Shown in pieces: positions 5,032-5,135 of a stretch of 5,135 bases of DNA. The stretch covers positions 1 through 5,135 of the forward strand of contig JAKJFK010000129.1 in NCBI GenBank assembly GCA_022704925.1, in the 5' to 3' direction. The notes below the pieces were generated by a model. The model was not told where the DNA came from. It was given only the letters and a program-made list of their open reading frames with translations, and did not search any database. How positions within the stretch are numbered: the stretch's first letter is position 1; the number at the start of each line of letters is the position of its first letter. This DNA comes from a candidate division TA06 bacterium (GTDB lineage: Bacteria; Ratteibacteria; UBA8468; MWAK01). A program made the position numbers and the translations under genes.

Positions 5032-5135
5032 AGGCGGTAGATTTCCTCGGCGGTGAGCACCTTCACGCCGGCCGCCTTGAGCGCCTTGATGCCGGAGGCG
5101 GTTTTTTCAATGCGGAAGACCACCACCGCCTGGCT
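5028..5135 (-). CDS. probable ACT-domain (amino acid-binding) protein, C-terminal fragment
   Basis: The last 35 codons of a minus-strand gene enter from the right edge and end with TAG at 5028-5030. The peptide begins SQAVVVFRIEKTASGIKAL and ends AEEIYRL. A beta strand with FR.E, an amphipathic helix (.GIKALKAAG) and a final strand with L..EEIY.L match the last beta-alpha-beta part of ACT-domain proteins, which bind amino acids as allosteric or sensory modules. Small ACT proteins are often found beside iorAB and phenylacetate-CoA ligase genes in anaerobes, which supports the call. The N-terminal part is outside the window, so length and partners are unknown. Its stop overlaps that of iorA by four bases. 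Confidence 0.65.
   Translation of the reverse strand, partial: SQAVVVFRIEKTASGIKALKAAGVKVLTAEEIYRL

Noticed and set aside
1-5135. Frequent GGCCGG/GCCGGC strings considered as a dispersed repeat
   Set aside because: They fall mostly within codons for Ala, Gly and Arg and fit the base composition; no longer unit recurs.

Overview
This is a bacterial window of about 5.1 kb, GC-rich by eye, with compact gene packing, Shine-Dalgarno sites and sigma-70-type promoters. An indolepyruvate:ferredoxin oxidoreductase subunit and a URO-D-like protein point to an anaerobe, probably from a poorly cultured lineage. I cannot name the phylum from sequence alone.

Layout. The left edge holds the N-terminus of a minus-strand URO-D-like protein (1-127). 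A short divergent spacer carries one promoter for that gene and one for a tRNA-Thr(CGT) at 245-316. Just behind the tRNA lies a creatininase-family gene (341-1241). It is broken: a frame change near 419-426 coincides with loss of the family's N-terminal metal-binding motif. Next comes a plus-strand sugar-phosphate nucleotidylyltransferase (1344-2057). It converges, with overlapping stop codons, on a two-gene minus-strand operon of a beta-phosphoglucomutase-like HAD phosphatase (2614-3306) followed by an NADPH-dependent FMN reductase-like flavoprotein with four clustered cysteines (2054-2617). A divergent promoter pair near 3336-3405 serves that operon and, on the plus strand, iorA (3439-5031). 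IorA here is complete in its thiamine diphosphate modules but has no C-terminal 2[4Fe-4S] ferredoxin domain. It converges, again with overlapping stops, on the C-terminus of a probable ACT-domain protein that runs off the right edge.

How the genes relate. The IorA and ACT-domain genes probably belong to one arylpyruvate/aryl-CoA metabolism locus, with iorB and perhaps an aryl-CoA ligase outside the window. The nucleotidyltransferase and HAD phosphatase both suit sugar-phosphate chemistry, but they lie on opposite strands and need not share a pathway. I see no CRISPR array, insertion sequence, phage gene or defence system. The most notable points are the broken creatininase, the ferredoxin-less IorA, the shared TAAAAT -10 boxes and the two identical four-base convergent stop overlaps.
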